Source of the DNA: Septoria linicola
Taxonomy: Eukaryota; Ascomycota; Dothideomycetes; Mycosphaerellales; Mycosphaerellaceae
DNA length: 64,000 nucleotides
Direction: 5' to 3'
Assembly: GCA_024114885.1 (NCBI GenBank)
Contig: CP099418.1
Span: 558,001-622,000, forward strand
The position numbers and the translations under genes are program-made. Shown here one piece after another: positions 18,805-29,476 of the stretch. The notes under the pieces were generated by a model that ran no database searches, had not been told where the DNA came from, and saw nothing but the letters and a program-made list of their open reading frames with translations. Position 1 is the stretch's first letter; each line of letters begins with the position of its first letter.

Positions 18805-19335
18805 GGCGGAGAAGCAGCACTTGATGACAGAGACTTTCACGGATAGGCAGGAACGCGTGAATCCATCGCTGCTAAATATTGATCGCGTGTTACACAGAAT
18901 GGATCTTGCAATGTAGTCGGCACTTGTTCGGTAAGGAAATCGAGCGCTTGCACGCAATGCAGGCAAATAGCTACTGCACTGTATTTCAATAATGTCCGTG
19001 AGCAGAGTTGTCTCGGTCACCGTTTCAGCAAAATATCATTTGTTGATGCACAAGAGAAGAAGGCAGGAGGTCGGAATGCTGTCAACGTGCTTGGCATCGG
19101 TAAAACGCGTTGTTCCACGCTACGAGATCCAAAAGCTCCATAAACTTGACACAGATTGATCAAGCCAGATGCTAATTCCATGAAAGGGCGGGCGGCAGGC
19201 GTGTATACCTTGAGTCCTTTGACTCCCAGCGCAGCTGCACCATCACCTGGCTGATGGTGCGCGATTGATGGTAGATAAGGCGGCCAGAATTCCACGGTCA
19301 TGGAGTGCACGATTGCAATATGAGTTCTAACCTAT
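18805..19335. other. Gap between two minus-strand genes
   Basis: About 0.5 kb, the promoter of the membrane-protein gene and the 3' end of the DUF6594 gene. A minus-strand frame at 19017-19310 shows nothing recognisable. Confidence 0.4.
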
Positions 19336-20786
19336 TCAAGGCGAAGGCCCTTCTATGGATACTTCCTGCGTGGTGAAATTACTTATGAAGACGACTAAGA
19401 CCGCACAATACGCTGCCGAGGCCCCAAATAACTCCTGGCGCGTCGCCTTTGTCAAGCTGGACATAGCGCATGCAAAGAGGAGCGTGAAGATGATCAAGAC
19501 GCCAATTGCCTCGAAAGGCGTCGCCTGGCCAATGTCGGACATCTCATACAGTGCCACAACCGGAAGCGCCATCAAGATCAGGATGATGAACGTTATGATG
19601 ATGTTCACCAGTCTATCTATCCGTGCCGGGGCAAAGTAGTGCAGTCGCTCGTCGACAGTCTTTGCACGCAGCTCTGGTGTCATGAATATCCGCTACCTAG
19701 AAGTCAGCATTGGATCCCACCCAACGAAGCCCAGGCTACTGACCTGTACAATCCGGCACCCGCACCTCGTTGTTAGGAACTTGTCAAGCATTGCTAAACT
19801 TCGCTCAACAAGGCCATCGAATGCTGCGCACTCTCTGCCTGTGCGCAGTGTCACTATATCCTCCTTCCGTTGGATGAATCTGGCCTCGTCCTCGACTAAT
19901 GGGCCCTCTATGTTGAACCAGTTCCTCACGCTTTCGTAATCCCGCTGAGAAGGTTTTTGGAAGCAGGCGACCTGTTTTGTCTTCAGCAACATGTCATCTA
20001 TCACTTAATCAGCTCTGGTCGACCGCTCGTTCATTTGGTCACCATGCATACCATACTCCGTCAATTTGGCCTTCAATTCCTGCAGAACTTGTGGGCGGGT
20101 TCGCTTGAATTTGACCTTGAATGCACGACTTTCAATGTGCTCCATGCTACCTTCAAAATCATCACGATCTCTGCAGCACAATTTGTCTGCATCACCCTCG
20201 TCCGTCTTGTCGAAGGCATCGAGCTCGTCCAGTTCCGTTTCAAGCCTTTCGACGTCGTATTGCAGTGCTAACAGCACTCGCGAATGGAGGTATCCAAAAC
20301 TTCTGTACTGCATGAAATTACGATCGCTGGACTGGAACGCGGCCACTTTCGAATAGCCGCTGGGACTCTGGTCCACTGCGATTGATCAGCTGTAGCCCTG
20401 ATCGCAAGATGATGCTCTCGGTGTCTCGAGAGTCGCGGGCAATCAGGTTCTGGGAAGTATCTACTAAGCGGCAAGCCTGAAAAGGATCTCGAAGGCAAGC
20501 TCTCTTACTGCGATCTCACATGCGATGAACGTGGATCAATTTGACTCACGTATTCTGGTTATCGTCTTGTAAGGATCAGGCCGAATTATGGGAGGTATGC
20601 TAGCTGGCCAAAGTCGGGCAGCCCATCCTAGTTATGTCAGAAAGTTCGATCGCCATTGGAGAGCTCCATACTTGTGACTCTTGGTCTGCGGCATCCAGCT
20701 TCCAGGTCGACATCTTCAACGTACGTAGAAGCCTTGTCGCTGCTTGTAGGCGAAGTATTTGGGTGGTCTTCCTTCTCAGAAGCCAT
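19336..20786 (-). CDS. DUF6594 membrane protein
   Basis: Five exons joined in phase: 20786-20672, 20627-20550, 20375-20052, 19997-19744 and 19692-19336 (introns of 44, 174, 54 and 51 bp), for 375 residues. The start is MASEKEDHPNTSPTSSDKAS. The family core begins at LDQSPSGYSKVAAFQSSD and runs through LLALQYDVERLETELDELD, a coiled-coil segment. The last exon begins RIFMTPELRAKT and carries three hydrophobic helices (VNIIITFIILILMALPVV; FEAIGVLIIFTLLFAC; AYCAVLVVFISNF). This is the standard layout of fungal DUF6594 proteins, which are numerous and uncharacterised. Exon 1-2 and the 174 bp intron are the least certain parts; the later exons are well supported. Confidence 0.8.
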
Positions 20787-21001
20787 GATGGCTCAAAACA
20801 TAAACATCTATGGGGCAATCATCGAGTCTCCGGATAATACCCACAAGGACCCTTCGGCTACTTGTAAGTCTTGACACAGCCTCGTGTGCTTCCAAAAGTT
20901 CGCGTTCCACAAATGCTACAGCTGACGCCTCAAGCGCCCGAGTGCAGCTCTAAGCTGAATGCAGTGTCACTAGACCGCTCTAGCTGTTTCCCAATCAAAA
21001 G

Positions 21002-21313
21002 CTATCTAGACCTTGTGAGCTGATTCTCCGCAAAGTATTTGCCATCGTCATGCAGGATGCCCCTGCCTGTCTTCAGCTTGTACGTCGCCTTGCCCGCTTG
21101 GCGTTTCGCATCGACAACTGTGAAGGTGCCAGACACAAGATCCTCCCCATTGACCACCACCATGCTCACTTTATCTCCTGCTTTAAACTTCGCCTTGGGC
21201 TGTAGGACGTCAGATGAGTTTCTAGGCTGACTTGAAGAGACACATACTTCTCTCACCAGTTCATCGACGTTCGCTGGATCGACATACGACTTTTCGATTT
21301 CTTGTTCCTGCAT
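21002..21313 (-). CDS. Small basic protein with a Tudor/SH3-like barrel
   Basis: Two exons, 21313-21248 and 21199-21002, with a 48 bp intron of textbook form (GTATGT donor, CTGAC branch point, CTACAG acceptor); 87 residues. After a 22-residue helix (MQEQEIEKSYVDPANVDELVRE) comes PKAKFKAGDKVSMVV, then GTFTVVDAKRQAG, YKLKTGRG and DDGKYFAENQL. The GDKV opening and the alternating strands resemble the HVA-Tudor/KOW-type small barrels found in short fungal proteins, but the match is by eye. The function is unknown. The DUF6594 gene lies 216 bp downstream on the same strand. Confidence 0.65.
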   Translation of the reverse strand: MQEQEIEKSYVDPANVDELVREVCVSSSQPRNSSDVLQPKAKFKAGDKVSMVVVNGEDLVSGTFTVVDAKRQAGKATYKLKTGRGILHDDGKYFAENQLTRSR

Positions 21314-22007
21314 CTTACTGGCTACCCGTCAGGATCTGTTACCTGTGAGGCCGCCCCACTGTGGATACGCACTGCTTAGACTGCAAGATCCTCACAGTAC
21401 GTTTCGCGAAGCTCGGTCAAAGGCTGGAGATGTGCTGGCAAACCGGACTGCAACACCTGTTCAACGAATTGAGCAGATGCTACTCTAAGACTCCTTATGC
21501 GATTGCTAAGCGTAGAGATCTCCCTTTGATTGAGTCAACAAAAAGAGGCCGCACTTGTTGGCGGCTTGTTTGTCTTATCTGCCTTCAGCCGACGAGGCTG
21601 AGGCCCCGCTTTATGCCGCCATGGCATACAAAATTGTTAACAAGGTGGGGGTTCATGCAGCTATGTGCCACTCCTGCAGCTGTCTGGTCGAGACAGGCCT
21701 TTCGAGCGGAAGCCGACTGCAATGTTACAGTATCAAGACATAATGTCGACCGGACCGCTGCTCTTGAAATGCTTGATAGAGCTTTAGCTCCCACCTGCAG
21801 CATGGAAACGCATCATATTTGGCTCCTCGCTTGCGTCAGGCTATTCACTCGTGTGGCTTTGCATAGCCCCTGGGAGCACACACACCTGCCATTGACAGAC
21901 CGATGTCACTGCCGTGCTTGTGTAACCGGAACAGATGCTTACAGACTCTTCCACGCCCAGATCTTCAATTCACTTCTGAGATTTGATTGTTCTCAGCAAG
22001 CATCACG
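21314..22007. other. Gap upstream of the caspase-like gene
   Basis: About 0.7 kb between divergent genes. It holds a 216-codon open frame (21361-22011) that ends on the caspase-like start (ATGA overlap). I see no domain, so I treat it as non-coding or an upstream frame. Confidence 0.35.
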
Positions 22008-23413
22008 ATGACAATGGATGGTATCAGAAGTGTGGTCGACGCGACCAGGCGTAGCACGACTCCAGTGCCGCGCAGGGTCCCGTCCTTGTCATCTTCAGAG
22101 AGCGATATGGTGCGGGAAGTCCTCGTCGAAACTCAGGACTCGCAGATGCGCCAGCATTGGGACAAGGTCGTCTGTAAACAAATGGGGATTCCTGATACAT
22201 ACCAGAAAGTCGCAGTGCTCATGGTGAGATGGGACAATATGCTGGACGAGGATCTCAAATGCGAGAAAGAGGTAGATTCACGAGAGCATGCCAACACTCG
22301 GAGATCCTGACGTCCTGCAGGTCGAGGAGCTGGAAGCTCTGTTCAGACAAGACTTTCGCTATGAGACCCGAGTGGCTGTTCTGACCAACGTGAAACGCCC
22401 ACAAGCTCAGCTAGATAGTGCAGTGGCCAGATTTGTCGAGGATTATGATGGGCCACATCGCAGCCACCTATTGATAGTGTACTATACAGGACATGGGATG
22501 ATATACAAAGCTTCGGATCAGCTCATCATCTCAGGGTAAGTGACCACTGGCCGTCGTTAAATGCATCGCTGACGAGAGCAGGAGGCAAAACCGAGAGGTC
22601 GCTGTTGGGCATGATCTCTATCCGCCAGAAGCAAGATGGGAAGAAGCAGAGAGATCACTGATCTCAGCAGAATCCGATGTCTTGACAATTCTAGACTGCT
22701 GCTTTGCTGGTGGTGTCATGAAAGGCATGAATGACCACTCTAGGTCATGGGAGCTACTGGCGGCGTGTGGAAAAGACACCACACCCAAGCCTGGGCCTTC
22801 GTCCTACACAAGACATCTGATAGACTCGCTCCGGGACATTCTGGCCCAAGAAGATCGTCGAACGAATACCTTCGAGCTCAACCAGATGATCTTCAAAAAA
22901 CGAAACCTCGACGCCAAATCACTCGTGTTCAATCGGCTACACAGTCGCTTCCATCGACACATCTTCCTAGCGCCGCTGTCAAAGCGAAAACAGTGCAACC
23001 CAAAACCCATGGCCCGACATGCAGGCCACCTAAACTTACGCATCGCATTCGAAAAACACAGTCAGCTCACGATCACCGAGGTAACCCGACTCGCCGAAAA
23101 TATGACGAGCGCAGTCACAAAAGCCGAGCTCGACATCAGAGCGATCGACTGGATGGGCTTCGAGCCATACAAGGGCTCCGAGCAATTCGAAAGCTTCGTC
23201 AAAGCCGTTCTACTGATACGTATGGCGATGCGCAAGTGGAAGAACAAGCTACCGGCGAGAAGTAGACAGAAGCAGAAACACAAACGTTTGCTGGAAGTCG
23301 CCGATGCTGATGCTGTGTCTCTGCCAAAGCGTCGGCATACTACGGTGGGGACCTTTGCGGAAGAGCTCGTTGATATGAGGTATGGTCCATTGTCTCCGGG
23401 AGACTCTAGCTAG
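22008..23413 (+). CDS. Caspase-like (C14) peptidase-domain protein
   Basis: Exons 22008-22271, 22321-22535 and 22582-23413, with in-phase introns of 49 and 46 bp; 436 residues. The caspase fold is at about 65-210: VAVLMVRWDNMLDEDLKCEKE, then LLIVYYTGHGMI with the catalytic His (H146), and VLTILDCCFAGG with the catalytic Cys (C199 or C200). It is therefore a complete His-Cys dyad protein. It has neither the Pro/Gln-rich prodomain nor the DCCHSG motif of typical type I metacaspases. The C-terminal 220 residues are basic and helical, with no recognisable domain (ending ...EELVDMRYGPLSPGDSS). Such orphan caspase-like proteins occur in fungi, some near cell-death or incompatibility genes; a role in cell death is only a guess. 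An alternative start is the ATG at 22014. Confidence 0.8.
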
Positions 23414-23701
23414 GGCATCGACGCAATTGCTAGGCACAGGGACCGATCAGAAGAGGTTAAATATGTCGGTCGGTCGCTCCTTCCACAAAGCATAGCGGGA
23501 GGCGCGAAAACATTAATTTTGAACATTGAAAGAAAGTACGATTCCTTGTGTATGCATCTGGACGCTTCGAGTGCGGAGCGGTGTAGAGCGCAATAAGTGC
23601 ACACGGAGCAGTCTCAGTCGTGTTCGTAATGCTTCTAATTGAAATGCGTGCATGAATCCCTGCTTGATTCGAAGCCTGGGCATGATCACTCCTTCACCTT
23701 G
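23414..23701. other. Convergent gap
   Basis: The caspase-like gene and CKB1 converge here. Nothing beyond A/T-richer 3' flanks (for example around 23500) was seen. Confidence 0.35.
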
Positions 23702-24988
23702 CTATCCCCCATTTCCCACCCTCACCGCACTCCTCGTCGTTTGGGTATCTCCGTTGACCATACCGCCTGGAGCGCCTATATCTGCTCTTCGTTTAGCCTT
23801 CCTTCTTTGATCCTTGACTTCGTCGACGACACCATCGCCATTCATCTCTTGGTCTTCCATTTCCCCATCGTCCCTCTCCTCGTTAAGATCTGCCATCTCA
23901 CTGTCCCTAATAGGGGGCCCGGGAATGCCATCATCTGTGACTGGTCCTCGACTCGCAAGCAGTGCTTCCTGATTCTGTGCCCATATCCTGCATTCGTCCA
24001 ATTCATTCACATCCGCAGGCCGGCTACGTAACCACTTCATTCGGGGACCGGTCTTAGCAATCTCCGAAACGCGGAAACCATAGATGCGAGGTTCGTAGAT
24101 GAAACTATGTCCTAGCCCAGGCGCAAGGTTCTTGGGCGTTACGCCATTGATCGATTCCGGCTGCTTAGGTATGGGTGCTGGTTCGGGCATGGGCGGTGGG
24201 ATTCCAGACTGAAATTGTTCGGCTGTGATCGATGAGGATAATGACGACTGGCGGTTCTTTGACGATTGCCCAACGCCTGGTGACGATGCTGACGCCTCGA
24301 CTGGCGGAGGCATTCGTGTGCCCCCGACATCAAGCTCTGGGAATGTCATGAAGAACAAGCAGCCAAACGTAGTCCCGAAGAAGGCTCCATCGACGGTTTG
24401 AAAGCGGCTGTTTGGCGGCGTGTAAACATCGAAACAGCTCGGGCAGAAAAGCTTGACGGTTTCTTGTCCAGGAATGTCTGAACAGCCCACGGGCAGGACT
24501 TTTGCGCCGTGACAGAAGACACGCGGGCAATGTCCGAAATGCCCTAACTCATACTTCTCGGCCATCTGCTGTATGCCCTGTCTGCTGGTGATAAAGCGCT
24601 GATGTATCAAGCCGTACAACATTTCCGCCGAGCTTTCGATCACGCTGAGGTCGCTGGCCATGCGTAAGTGCCTTCGTTCAGCCGCAGCAGCGGCCGCATC
24701 TGCGGCTCTTCTGTACCCTCCTCGTGCAATCAGATCTCCATCATTCATCTCGTCCTCATCTTCATCCTCGTCCTCTTCTTCTTCATCTTCCTCTTCACTA
24801 GCGTCCTCCGGCTCGACATCCAGTATCATTTCCAGCGCCTCTTTGTACATTGGCACCTGACTCTGCAGTCCCGTGAGGTTGAAGTCATCTTCTATGAAGT
24901 CTTCCGACACTTCAGCGAAGTATTCGTGCCCAACCAGCGAGCAAAACGCCGAGATCCAAGACTCGGGTGCTTGACTAGAGGACGACAT
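23702..24988 (-). CDS. CKB1: Casein kinase II regulatory subunit beta
   Basis: Single-exon, 428 residues from the ATG at 24988. The start MSSSSQAPESWISAFCSLVGHEYFAEV and FIEDDFNLTGLQSQVP are the N-terminal lobe of CK2 beta. The zinc ribbon is C-P-R-V-F-C-H ... FCPSCFDVY, with four Cys, and the kinase-contact loop follows. An acidic tract of about 25 residues (EEEDEEEEDEDEDEDE) interrupts the N-terminal part, as in yeast Ckb1. The tail after KTGPRMKWLRSRP is a long Glu/Asp and Arg/Lys extension. CK2 beta builds the holoenzyme dimer and steers substrate choice. The frame stays open 107 codons upstream of the ATG without another ATG. An upstream exon (ATG at 25439, 71 bp intron ending in GGCAG) would extend the N-terminus in frame, but the start given is the family start. 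Confidence 0.9.
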   Translation of the reverse strand: MSSSSQAPESWISAFCSLVGHEYFAEVSEDFIEDDFNLTGLQSQVPMYKEALEMILDVEPEDASEEEDEEEEDEDEDEDEMNDGDLIARGGYRRAADAAAAAAERRHLRMASDLSVIESSAEMLYGLIHQRFITSRQGIQQMAEKYELGHFGHCPRVFCHGAKVLPVGCSDIPGQETVKLFCPSCFDVYTPPNSRFQTVDGAFFGTTFGCLFFMTFPELDVGGTRMPPPVEASASSPGVGQSSKNRQSSLSSSITAEQFQSGIPPPMPEPAPIPKQPESINGVTPKNLAPGLGHSFIYEPRIYGFRVSEIAKTGPRMKWLRSRPADVNELDECRIWAQNQEALLASRGPVTDDGIPGPPIRDSEMADLNEERDDGEMEDQEMNGDGVVDEVKDQRRKAKRRADIGAPGGMVNGDTQTTRSAVRVGNGG

Positions 24989-26077
24989 GGTCTGGGAAAG
25001 ATCGTCCAGCGCAACTTGATGCACACTGCACGCTTTCTCAAAAGCTGAACTGAGACTGAGGCCGCGCGGATTCTGTGTCTGGCCGTATAAGTGCGACTCG
25101 TTCTTGTGTTGGCCTGTTGGAGGCCGACGAGATCGATGTTTTGGCGAAGGAATGGTTGGTGAGCTCGAGCGGTCGCTGCTGAGCGGTATGCCAGAGAGGT
25201 CGAAGTGGGCCAGTTTGGTTGTCCGCTCCTGCTGCCGCGCGTTATAGTTCCGCGCACAGCTCTTTCTTCGCTGTGCTACTTCCCAAAGCAGCTGATACAG
25301 TCGGTTCAAATGTGTTGTCCGTCTCTTTAGACGTTGTTCGCGCGGACCCGCAAAGATGTCGCTGGCGGCTTCGGTTTTGGCGTGTAGTCACTCTAGATGC
25401 ACGAACCCGTGAGTAGTTCTCTCGTGCGCATGTCTTCACGACCTGTGCTTCCTTCGCTCCCTACCGCGCCGGTAGTCCCTGTTCTCTGCAGAAGGTGCGC
25501 AAAGATCAAAGTATGTGTGCTCCAAGGTTGGGTTCTGCCCTGTTCAAGTTGTGCGATAGAGGCCCTGCCGGCTCGCAGCTTGATAACACCAACGTTACCA
25601 CGTAGCCGTCGATTTTGCCGTAGGTCGGACAATTGTTCAGCGAGACAGCATAAGGAAAGTGCAGCACACAAAGTGGTATCACTCAGATATGAAGAGAAAC
25701 ACAGGCCACTATTTGGAGGGGCTGTTGTCGTAGTGGCATGGCGTTATTGCGGGTCTCTGCTTGAGTTTCGTCACGTGGCATTGCAGGCATAGTCTGGCAC
25801 AGTACAATAGAATGTCATCATGTTAGGGAAGAAGGAAAGATGCGCGAAGGACTGGACATTGGGTTGCGTAAACAGCATGCATATCGAATCATAATCATCA
25901 TTTTACCCGCTAATAGCAGTCGCTCGCGCCCCAGGCGTCGTAAAGCAAACCCTCCCGGCGAGAGTCTCTGAACAGTAATAACAACAAGCAGGTGAGGCAG
26001 AACATCGCTAGTATCGTCCTCGCGCATTGACAAACACGTGCCTAACCCCAACTTATGGCATGAGTGTTGACATCCTT
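24989..26077. other. Gap between CKB1 and the next gene
   Basis: About 1.1 kb. It includes the in-frame leader of CKB1 (24989-25309), a plus-strand frame (25397-25792) with a Cys-rich stretch, and gene-free sequence after 25800. No further genes are supported. Confidence 0.4.
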
Positions 26078-26623
26078 CTACTCCTCCCCAGTAGCGACCT
26101 TCTTGGTGACAGGCTCGCTGTCCTCCACAGGGGTATCCTCCGCCTTTCTCTTCGCGCCCGCAATCGCAGCAGAGCAAGCTGGAGATGTTGCCGTTGGGCT
26201 TCTTGGCTTGAGACCTACATTGCCAATGACGTTGCGATCACCAACGACAGTAACGCCACAGTTGATTGTGAGATCGACTTTGAGTGGCCGACGAGGCTTC
26301 GGGGATCCCGCTCCGTTGCAGACGGCAGCTGCGTTGGCGGCGTTGATTTGATTGACGGCTTGGAGTAGAATAGTACCGAACTTGGTAGCATCTGCCAGTG
26401 GTGAGGGCGAGGTCGGTACAAGGTTATTGCAACCTTGGATGTTGTGCGCAGCATTGATGGTCAGCTTGATTGGCAAGGCTGGCTCATCATCTTCGTCCTC
26501 AGAGTCGCTGTCATCCTCAGCGGCCGAGTATGGCGGAGGCGCCGTCTCGAGCGGAGTGAGCAGCTGCTGCTGGCGTGCGCGCTCGGCAAGCATCTTGTTG
26601 GTAAGGTGCGTGATGGAGTCCAT
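26078..26623 (-). CDS. Conserved fungal protein of unknown function
   Basis: From the ATG at 26623 (MDSITHLTNKMLAERARQQQ) to 26078, 181 residues and one exon. An N-terminal helix is followed by an acidic stretch (EDDSDSEDEDDEP). A compact middle reads LPIKLTINAAHNIQGCNNLV and LADATKFGTILLQAVNQIN, then a second strand-rich piece RPLKVDLTINCGVTVVGDRN. The tail is basic and ends GAKRKAEDTPVEDSEPVTKKV, with a nuclear-localisation-like KRKAED...KK. The two LTIN-type strands are a repeat that recurs in fungal hypothetical proteins. No catalytic motif is visible. A nuclear role is inferred from the tail only. Confidence 0.72.
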   Translation of the reverse strand: MDSITHLTNKMLAERARQQQLLTPLETAPPPYSAAEDDSDSEDEDDEPALPIKLTINAAHNIQGCNNLVPTSPSPLADATKFGTILLQAVNQINAANAAAVCNGAGSPKPRRPLKVDLTINCGVTVVGDRNVIGNVGLKPRSPTATSPACSAAIAGAKRKAEDTPVEDSEPVTKKVATGEE

Positions 26624-27610
26624 TCTGGTCGCTTGTGATACGCCTGACGGCGGACAGTGCCTTGAGGCTGATGTGCAGTACTTGAGTGCGGGTCGCCGCC
26701 AGGGACGCTGCGGTGTCTTGATTGGGAAGTCGCAACTGAAGAGGTGGCGTCCAGTCTGTTTGCTGATGCTCGTGAGCAACAATCACAAGACGAAGTCTTA
26801 AGTAAGGCGAATGAGGAAGCTGGTGCCCTTTTCGAGAAGAGGTCGCCTAGGTGATAAATTATGTGAAGCAAAGTCTGTTCGAGAGAGGTGGCTTCTCAAA
26901 AGAAGGTACAGCTGTGATGAACAGAAGTAATGGCAGGAAGGATACAGATACTTATCAAGGCGCAAGGCACTCACAAAACAGTAGGCGTGAGTGCTCGCAT
27001 GGATGGCGCGAGAGGCCATTTCGACAATAGCATCCTCGACAATACGATGCGGGCCTCAATAGGGAGCGCTGTGTAACAGAATCTGCGGCCACTAGCCGGA
27101 CTGTACGCCCAGTGGCCGCCTGGAGAGCCGGAAATGCATCGTCTGATTTCTGTCGACAATACGAATGTCCCTGATGCACATCGCGACTTGTCACTGGCTC
27201 AACAGTGCCATGCTGCGAGCAAAATCTCGGTGGCTGTCGAAGTCTAAAATCGGGACAATAGGAAACGACAATAGAAGTATCCTTGGCAGACTTTTAGCGT
27301 GTCATGGTATCATGCACCTCGGCTGACCACACCTCCTTCACAATTTCTGTCACTGCACCATTTGGACCACTTCGTCCTTCCTAGCCACGTACATCGAGCT
27401 ATGGGATGCCGCATTGTGGGCGTCGTGCGGCTTGCTGTTCCTGCAGTTGTGTGATGCGACTGTACTGATGGATTCGAAGCTCCACTTTTGATCGCCCCAG
27501 CCGCACTTCTTACGAGTCTGTTCGCTATGCTGGAGCCTGTCAATGGCAGCACTTGATGCACAATTGCTTTCAGGCTTCTGCGCTCAGCTCATACTTCACA
27601 GACTCTCTCC
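26624..27610. other. 1 kb divergent intergenic region
   Basis: Promoter space for two divergent genes. GACAATA is repeated several times between 27026 and 27272 (for example CGACAATA at 27021, 27037, 27154). Short frames on the minus strand are not supported. Confidence 0.35.
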
Positions 27611-29283
27611 ATGAGCGACACCAAAGTCTCAACATTCCCAGTTCGAAGGTCGCTTGTCAGCCAGATCAGTACACCGTCCGATGTGCAGAAGGCCCCAAAG
27701 AGGACAAGGGCAAATGCTCCTAGAGTTCGCAGCGGTTGCACAACCTGCAAGATCCGGCGCGTGAAGTGCGACGAACAAAAGCCAGAATGTCAGCGTTGCA
27801 TTTCGACAGGTCGCAAATGTGATGGCTACGCACCCTTACACAAAGAGCCTACCGTTCACAGCATCGGAAGCACCCCTACGCTGCAGGCGGCTCCAACCCT
27901 ATTTCTCGCGAGTCAAGAGGAACTCCGTGCATTGCAATACTTCCACCTGAACACGGCGCCTCAACTGGCAAGCTACTTTGATGCGGAGTTCTGGACAAGA
28001 CTTGTTTTCCAGGCAGCTCACGAAGAAGATTGTGTGCGACATGCTATGATCGCTCTAGGATGGCTCTCCGAGAGACGAATCGGTGATCTTGTGGCTGCTC
28101 AAGCATCGCGCCCCATTGTGGTCGCACACAGGACAGAGCATCTGCGAGATACCTCCAGCACGAGTTTACCCTATACAGGATCACAGCCGGACGACCGCTT
28201 CACGCTGGCGCAATACAACAAAGCCATCACAGCACTTAGCGCGCGAATGACGGGTGCAAGTCAGTCCATGGAATCAGCACTCCTATCATGCATTCTCTTC
28301 ATTTGCATTGAGTTCTTGCGTGGCGAGATTGGTCCCGCACTGCTCCACTTCTCAAGTGGCATGAACATAACGCTCAAATCTTTGACAACCAGGTCAAACA
28401 CAGCTGACGATCTCCAAACTTATATGCTACCGTTCTTCAACAGATTAGAACTGCTCACGTCCATGTTCGCAATTGAATACACCTGGGACTACAACATGCC
28501 GCTGGAACAAACATCTTCCAAAACAATTCTTCACCATGAGACAAGCTCGAGATAGCCTGATCCACGTAATGAACCTCTGCAGACGATTCATCCGCGCCAT
28601 TACAGACGACAAACATATGTGGACTGCACCATCGATTCCAGCAGCCGATCTTGCACACCAAAGCCAGCTTCTCAGACAACTTCAGACCTGGAAAGAACGC
28701 AGTTGATGCCCTGATACTATCATCCGAAGTCTCAGCCCTCGATCTAGCCGGTGCCAGAGCTCTCCGCTTACACATGCTCATCTGCCAAATCTGGACAGAA
28801 TTAGCTCCTCACCCAGCAGAATGCAAACACGACGAGTTCCTCCCACACTTCGAGAAAGCTGTCGCAATAGCAGAGGCCATCACACGACCAGATGACTCAG
28901 AAGAACGACCACCTACATTCCTCTTTGACATGGAGATCGTCTCGCCAATCTACTTCGTCGGTCTACAATGTCGCAACCCTAGCGTCAGGAGACGTGCTAT
29001 CGCTGTGCTGAAAAGCAGTATGCGGAGAGAGGGCTTGTGGGACTCGCATAAAGCTGCTGCTGTTACTGAGAGAGTTATGCAGATTGAAGAGAGGAATCTG
29101 TCTGCGCTTGATGGCAGTGAGCTGCCAGCTGAGGATGACCGGATACATGGTGTTAACATACTGTCTGAACCAGGTACATTTCCCAGGCAGCTTTTATTGA
29201 CGTATCTCGCGAAGCCAGATGGGTTTGGTGGGTGGGAAAAATGGCAGGAAGAATTGGTGCTGGAGAGTCATTCCGACGTGTAG
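27611..29283 (+). pseudogene. Zn2Cys6 transcription factor with two frame breaks
   Basis: The DNA-binding cluster is intact: C43-x2-C46-x6-C53-x6-C60-x2-C63-x6-C70 (CTTCKIRRVKC...CQRCISTGRKC). The C-terminal domain is the usual helical fungal regulator domain. Reading passes through three frames: 27611-28519, about 28524-28691 and about 28696-29283. The first break sits in a run of four A's at 28520-28523, where ...TSSK continues as QFFTMRQARDSLIHVMNLCRRFIRAI. The second sits at TGGAAAGAAC (28689-28698), where ...LRQLQTWK continues as NAVDALILSS. Each fits one extra base. Either the gene is a young pseudogene or these are homopolymer errors in the assembly. Fixing both would give about 556 residues. 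The target pathway is unknown. Confidence 0.75.
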
Positions 29284-29476
29284 TCGCTGTATCTTGAGGA
29301 ATTCTTTGGAGGAGTTCTCCGAGGTGTGCGATCATGCATAGCCAACAACCAACTGCCGCTCAATACTGTCATCAGATCATGACATACGGCTCATCAACAC
29401 TTTCCCTCTACTTCTATAACATTTTTATCATCCTGCTTCATCCATCATATCCTCATCGCATTTTTCATCATATCCT

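Noticed and set aside
21361..22011. 216-codon frame before the caspase-like gene, ending on its ATG (ATGA)
   Set aside because: No domain, no codon pattern, and the overlap with the next start is probably chance; translational coupling is not expected in fungi.
25397..25792. Plus-strand frame with a Cys-rich stretch resembling a Zn2Cys6 start (CRRCAKIK followed by GTATGT)
   Set aside because: The Cys spacing is not correct and no second exon with the remaining Cys could be found.
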